From NCBI GenBank assembly GCA_050330195.1, contig JBHJOB010000058.1, positions 1 to 10,199 on the forward strand: a stretch of DNA of 10,199 nt, given 5' to 3'. The notes under the pieces are model-generated. The model was given only the letters and a program-made list of their open reading frames with translations. It did no database searches and was not told the DNA's origin. Positions 6,843-10,199 of the stretch are shown one piece after another (positions within the stretch are counted from its first letter, which is position 1; each line of letters begins with the position of its first letter). This DNA comes from JAHQVI01 sp050330195 (lineage in GTDB: Bacteria; Pseudomonadota; Alphaproteobacteria; Rhizobiales; Rhodomicrobiaceae). The position numbers were made by a program, and so were the translations under genes.

Positions 6843-6859
6843 TACGTGAGACGCAGATC

Positions 6860-8263
6860 ATGCGTAAAACCTTCGTTGGTCCGCGGCTTCGGCAACTGCG
6901 GCGGGAGCGCAAGCAGACCCAGGCCGAGATGGCCGGCAAGCTCGGAATCAGCGCGGCCTACGTGAACCTGCTCGAAAACAATCAGCGCAGCCTGTCGGTC
7001 CAGGTGCTGATGGCGCTTTCGGACGCCTATCATGTCGACTGGCGCGACCTGATCAAGGACGAAACCTCGAACCGGCTCGCCGATTTGCGCAACGCGGTTC
7101 AGGATCAGGCTTTTGGCCACAACGCGCCCGATCTGCAGGAACTGCGCGCGGCCGTCGATCACGCGCCGCGTTTCGTCGATCACTTCCTCCAGCTCTACAA
7201 CAGCCATCGGACGGCGCTGGAGCGGATCATGCGGCAGGGTGAACTCGCGCCGCAGGCTCTGCTTGCCTCCTCGCCCGAGGCGATCATCCACGATTTCTTC
7301 CGCGATCATTCCAACTATTTCAGCGAACTGGAAACGGCCGCCGAAGGGTTGCGCGCCGCCGAGCCGTGCAATGCGGACGATGTCTATGCGACGCTCAAAT
7401 CCCGCCTGCGCAAAGTGCACGGGATCACGGTGCGCATGGGATCTGTCGAGGAAATGGGGCAGGCCTTGCGGGACTACGACCGCGATGGATCAGTCGTGCG
7501 GCTTTCGGAGGCGCTCGATCACCAGAACCGGGTGTTCCAGCTCGCCCATGTTCTATGCCTGGTTGAGTTGCCTTACCTGCTGAGAGAGCTGACGGCCAGT
7601 AGTGGCGTCACCTCGGAAACAGGACTTGCGCGCTGCCAGGTCGAACTGGCGAACTATTTCGCGGCCGCGTTCCTGATGCCATACGAAACGTTTCTCGCGA
7701 CGGCCGAGCGCGCCAGATACGATATCGACCGGATTTCCTCCGCATTCGGCGTGTCATTCGAACAGGTCTGTCACCGGCTGACAAATCTGCAGCGCAAAGG
7801 GGCACGCGGCGTGCCATTCTTCTTTCTGCGCGTCGACAAGGCCGGCAATGTCACGAAGCGGTTCAATTCGACGTCGTTCAATCTGGCCGAATATGGCGGG
7901 GCTTGTCCGGTCTGGAACATTCACACATGCTTCCAGGCACCGGGCGTGATCCAGCCGCAATTCGTCGAGCTGCCCGATGGCGAGCGCTTCTTCACCATCA
8001 GCCGCACGACCGACCGCCCGGTCTTCAGCCGCGAGACGCAGGACCACCGGCTCGCTCTGGCGCTCGGATGCGAGATGCAATATGTCGACCGGATCGGCTA
8101 TGCGGCCTCGTTCAATCTCGATGATGGCCGGCTATTCAGCCCGATCGGGATCAACTGTCACGTCTGCCCCCGTCAGGCCTGTTCGCAGCGCGCCCACCAG
8201 CCGCTCTTCATCGAGCTGCCGATCGACACGAACCGGCGCGGCAATACGCGTTACGAGAGTTGA
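6860..8263 (+). CDS. XRE/IrrE-domain transcriptional regulator of the short-chain acyl-CoA (ScfR/PccR/RamB) family
   Basis: A 467-residue regulator. Residues 7-65 form a Cro/C1-type HTH (LRQLRRERKQTQAEMAGKLG, then SAAYVNLLENNQRSLS). The middle resembles the ImmA/IrrE domain: FQLAHVLCLVE (226-236) stands where active members have HExxH, so protease activity is probably lost, and VELANYFAAAFLMP (261-274) is a conserved block. The C-terminal part carries C349, C357, C404 and a CxxCx4C cluster (C433, C436, C441) followed by QRAHQP, as in family members. Known relatives (RamB, PccR) sense acyl-CoA-linked metabolism and control propionate, acetate or glyoxylate-cycle genes. Targets here are unknown; the divergent reductase gene and the convergent bhc operon are candidates. 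The ATG at 6860 begins the HTH directly; only a weak GTGAG ribosome site is seen. Confidence 0.9.
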   Translation: MRKTFVGPRLRQLRRERKQTQAEMAGKLGISAAYVNLLENNQRSLSVQVLMALSDAYHVDWRDLIKDETSNRLADLRNAVQDQAFGHNAPDLQELRAAVDHAPRFVDHFLQLYNSHRTALERIMRQGELAPQALLASSPEAIIHDFFRDHSNYFSELETAAEGLRAAEPCNADDVYATLKSRLRKVHGITVRMGSVEEMGQALRDYDRDGSVVRLSEALDHQNRVFQLAHVLCLVELPYLLRELTASSGVTSETGLARCQVELANYFAAAFLMPYETFLATAERARYDIDRISSAFGVSFEQVCHRLTNLQRKGARGVPFFFLRVDKAGNVTKRFNSTSFNLAEYGGACPVWNIHTCFQAPGVIQPQFVELPDGERFFTISRTTDRPVFSRETQDHRLALALGCEMQYVDRIGYAASFNLDDGRLFSPIGINCHVCPRQACSQRAHQPLFIELPIDTNRRGNTRYES

Positions 8264-8291
8264 CGCGGAGTCTTTTCGTAGACGGAGGAAC

Positions 8292-8398
8292 GAACGTCGT
8301 CCCGGACGGAGCGCAGCGGAGATCCGGGATCCACTCGCCTTTAGTCAAGCCATGATGCTCCCGGACAAGTCAGTGTGCGCCGGATCAAGTCCGGTGCG
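8292..8398. repeat. GC-rich intergenic palindromic repeat cluster between convergent genes
   Basis: The 169-base gap between the regulator stop and the bhcD stop contains several inverted words. TCCCGGA (8300-8306) pairs with TCCGGGA (8323-8329). A hairpin with arms 8376-8384 and 8390-8398 pairs over nine positions with G-U pairs around the loop TCAAG. CCGGAC (8361-8366) can alternatively pair with GTCCGG (8389-8394). From memory, such CCGGA/TCCGG elements are common in alphaproteobacterial intergenic regions. No T-run follows either hairpin, but the position suggests a 3'-end or bidirectional termination role. Confidence 0.6.
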
Positions 8399-8432
8399 AC
8401 CAACGAGGCGAAAGCGGTTTTCGGTGCCCGGA

Positions 8433-9398
8433 TCAGAAGTCGATCTCGACAGCGACGCCTTTGGCAATGGCGATGTCCACGACCTTTGCCGCCACGGCGA
8501 GATCCTGCAACCCGATGCCCGTGCCGTCGAACAGCGTGATCTCGTCCTCGCGCGTCCGGCCGGGATGATCGCCATTGATCACCTTGCCGATCGGAATGAC
8601 GGCGGCTTCCTCGATCATCCCGCTGGCGAATGCATGCTGTCCTTCGCCGATGGAGATGGATTGCGCCACTTCGTCCGTGAACAGCGTTGCGGCGGCCACC
8701 AGTTCGGCCTCGACTTCCTGCTTGCCCTTGGTGTCCGTGCCCATGCAGGCCAGATGCGTGCCGGGCTTGATCTGTGCGCGGTTGAGGATCGGCGCAAAGC
8801 TTGAGGTGATGGTGATGATCGCGTCCGCTTCCGCACCGAGCCGGTCCAGATCGACGGCCTCGAATGGCAGGTCCAGCTCATTTGCGGTCTGCTCCAGCCG
8901 CGGGAGCATCTCCGGATGGAAATTCCAGCCGACGACCTTTTCGAAATCGCGCTGCTGCACGGCAGCGCGCAATTGAAAGGCCGATTGAAAGCCGGCCCCG
9001 ACCATGCCGAGAACCTTGGCATCCTTGCGCGCCAGATATTTGATGGAGATTGCAGAAGAGGCTGCTGTCCGGATCGCGGTCAGATAGTTGCCGCCGACAA
9101 TCGCCCTGGGCCGTCCCGTACCGGCATCGAACAGGAAGACAGTTGACTGATGGTTCGTAAGCCCCTTCTCTTCATTACCGGGCCAGTAGCCGCCGGACTT
9201 GAGGCCCAGGACGAGCCCGGCGCGATCAAAGCCCGACTTGAAGCCGTAAAGCGCGTCAGCATGGCCGATCGCCTCGCGGATGACCGGGAAGTTGTAGGCA
9301 TCGCCCCGCGCCATCGCGCCGAAGACGGCCTCCACCGCTTCGACGGCTTCCGGCAGGCCAATGATTTCGCGGCAGGTTTCTTCCCGGACAATGATCAT
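8433..9398 (-). CDS. bhcD: Iminosuccinate reductase (ornithine cyclodeaminase/mu-crystallin family), beta-hydroxyaspartate cycle
   Basis: A 321-residue member of the ornithine cyclodeaminase/mu-crystallin family. It shows FPVIREAIGH (37-46), GLKSGGYW with K67 (65-72), R110 in LTAIRTAA, the nucleotide-binding GAGFQS (134-139), TDTKGKQE (221-228) and FDGTGIGLQDLAVA (290-303). These fit the iminosuccinate reductase BhcD, which reduces iminosuccinate to L-aspartate as the last reductive step of the cycle. The preceding bhcC gene strongly supports this over ornithine cyclodeaminase or alanine dehydrogenase. ATG at 9398 is chosen because GAGGAA (9413-9408) lies nine bases upstream and the family N-terminus begins there; the open frame extends to 9578 only by translating an intergenic repeat. 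The gene faces the XRE/IrrE regulator tail to tail. Confidence 0.87.
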   Translation of the reverse strand: MIIVREETCREIIGLPEAVEAVEAVFGAMARGDAYNFPVIREAIGHADALYGFKSGFDRAGLVLGLKSGGYWPGNEEKGLTNHQSTVFLFDAGTGRPRAIVGGNYLTAIRTAASSAISIKYLARKDAKVLGMVGAGFQSAFQLRAAVQQRDFEKVVGWNFHPEMLPRLEQTANELDLPFEAVDLDRLGAEADAIITITSSFAPILNRAQIKPGTHLACMGTDTKGKQEVEAELVAAATLFTDEVAQSISIGEGQHAFASGMIEEAAVIPIGKVINGDHPGRTREDEITLFDGTGIGLQDLAVAAKVVDIAIAKGVAVEIDF

Positions 9399-9466
9399 AT
9401 TCGACGGTTCCTCAAGGCTTCGGTCAGTGCTGCCTAGCTGGCATTCAATAGCAGGCACGGGATCAA

Positions 9467-9573
9467 CCTCTCCCATGGGGAGAGGTCGGAACACGTCAGT
9501 GTTCCGGGTGAGGGGCAGGGAGCCAGCGATAGTCCAGATCCCCTCACCCCAACCCTCTCCCGATGGGAGAGGG
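9467..9573. repeat. Multi-hairpin intergenic repeat inside the bhcC-bhcD gap
   Basis: Four perfect stems occur in 107 bases. CCTCTCCC (9467-9474) pairs with GGGAGAGG (9478-9485), and CGGAACAC (9487-9494) with GTGTTCCG (9499-9506). GGGTGAGGGG (9506-9515) pairs with CCCCTCACCC (9540-9549), and CCCTCTCCC (9553-9561) with GGGAGAGGG (9565-9573). The two outer hairpins are also inverted copies of each other, so the whole unit is roughly symmetrical. From memory, this CCTCTCCC/GGTGAGGGG pattern is a widespread proteobacterial intergenic repeat. In the transcript it could stall decay or reduce expression of bhcD relative to bhcC. Confidence 0.85.
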
Positions 9574-9596
9574 AGCAATTCATCGCGCCCCGGACC

Positions 9597-10199
9597 CTAA
9601 TATGCTTTGCCGCGCGCGGAGACAGGCCAGATGGCCTCGACCTTACCATTCCGTACACCGACATACCAGTCGTGCACATTGCAGGTCGGGTCGCAGTGGC
9701 CGGGCACGAGTCGCAGCTTTTCGTTGATCTTCAGAACGCCATCCGGGTCGGAAATGACGCCGTGCTCATCGGAGCACTTGACATATTTCACATCGGCGCG
9801 CCCGAAGATCACAGGCAAGCCGCTGTCCACTGATTGCGCTTTCAACCCCGCGTCGCAGATGGCCTTGTCAGCCTTGGCGTGGCTCATGACGCTTGTCAGG
9901 ATGAAGAGCGCATTCTCCCATTCTCCCTGGTCGATCCGCTTGCCATCCTTGTCGAGGATGCGGCCGTAATCGGCGTCCATGAAGGCGTAGGAGCCGCATT
10001 GCAGCTCGTTATAGACGCCCGAATTGCCCTCGAAATAGTAGCTGCCGGTGCCGCCGCCGCCGACAATATCGCATTCCAGACCCTCTTTCTTCAGGCCCTC
10101 GACGGCGTCCCTGACCATCGCCACGGCGATGTCGATCTTTTCCTTGCGGTCGTCGTAATTGTCGAGATGCTGCATCGCGCCCTGATAGGCCTGAAGCCC
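9597..10199 (-). CDS. bhcC: 3-hydroxy-D-aspartate aldolase, C-terminal part
   Basis: The last 200 residues of a PLP-dependent, D-threonine-aldolase/DSD1-type enzyme; the start lies beyond the right edge, and the frame stays open to base 10199 (GLQAYQGAMQH). Recognisable parts are VGGGGTGSYYF (residues 46-56 of the visible portion), NELQCGSYAFMDADY (64-78) and the metal-site motif GHCDPTCN, whose H168 and D170 match the divalent-metal ligands of D-threonine aldolase. It ends with WPVSARGKAY. BhcC condenses glycine and glyoxylate to erythro-beta-hydroxyaspartate in the cytoplasm. The downstream bhcD fits the known order bhcA-B-C-D, so bhcA and bhcB should lie to the right. Identification as BhcC rather than D-threonine or D-serine enzymes rests on the neighbour and on these motifs. 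Confidence 0.88.
   Translation of the reverse strand, partial: GLQAYQGAMQHLDNYDDRKEKIDIAVAMVRDAVEGLKKEGLECDIVGGGGTGSYYFEGNSGVYNELQCGSYAFMDADYGRILDKDGKRIDQGEWENALFILTSVMSHAKADKAICDAGLKAQSVDSGLPVIFGRADVKYVKCSDEHGVISDPDGVLKINEKLRLVPGHCDPTCNVHDWYVGVRNGKVEAIWPVSARGKAY

Noticed and set aside
7977..8804. A 275-codon plus-strand frame across the regulator and bhcD 3' ends
   Set aside because: It overlaps two well-supported genes and the repeat cluster, and its R/S-rich product has no domain.
8433..9398. Annotation as ornithine cyclodeaminase
   Set aside because: Family membership alone allows it, but the adjacent BhcC-type aldolase and the close motif match to iminosuccinate reductase make BhcD the better call.
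9467..9573. A CRISPR array or riboswitch in the bhcC-bhcD gap
   Set aside because: The repeats are inverted, contiguous and not regularly spaced by unique spacers, and no known riboswitch core is recognisable.
9399..9578. A 60-residue extension of bhcD
   Set aside because: It is a translation of the intergenic hairpin repeat; family homology and the GAGGAA site place the start at 9398.

Overview
The window looks like the chromosome of a GC-rich alphaproteobacterium, probably Hyphomicrobiales-like or a related marine or soil group. This is inferred from codon use, a tripartite tricarboxylate transporter (TTT) operon, a ScfR/PccR-type regulator, beta-hydroxyaspartate-cycle genes and GC-rich intergenic palindromes. 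I see no rRNA, tRNA, CRISPR array, transposase or phage gene.

Region 1 (1-5516) is a divergent unit. On the minus strand, reading from about 3772 down to the left edge, lie a MarR-family regulator, the TTT solute receptor (tctC), the small membrane subunit (tctB), the large membrane subunit (tctA) and the start of a FAD-dependent DAO-family oxidoreductase resembling D-arginine dehydrogenase DauA. Gaps are 38, 13 and 3 bases, and the oxidase start overlaps the tctA stop as ATGA. On the plus strand a cytoplasmic sulfatase/phosphonate-monoesterase-superfamily hydrolase (3861-5516) diverges from marR. The AT-rich gap between them carries two copies of TTGTCAACGAT and a sigma70-like promoter. The arrangement suggests a MarR-controlled route: import of an organic acid or ester, hydrolysis in the cytoplasm, then oxidation of an amine. 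The substrate cannot be read from the sequence.

Region 2 (5517-8263) holds a divergent ketopantoate-reductase-family enzyme on the minus strand (5634-6686). Opposite it is an XRE-type regulator with an IrrE-like middle domain and a cysteine-rich C-terminus (6860-8263), like the short-chain fatty acyl-CoA regulators RamB, ScfR and PccR. Their shared upstream region contains a 46-bp imperfect palindrome next to the reductase gene and two half-sites resembling PccR/RamB sites next to the regulator gene.

Region 3 (8264-10199) holds the 3' part of a beta-hydroxyaspartate cycle operon on the minus strand: the C-terminal part of 3-hydroxyaspartate aldolase (bhcC) followed by iminosuccinate reductase (bhcD). 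These enzymes assimilate glyoxylate and glycine into aspartate and oxaloacetate. A multi-hairpin intergenic repeat lies between the two genes, and a second palindromic repeat cluster lies between the bhcD and regulator 3' ends.
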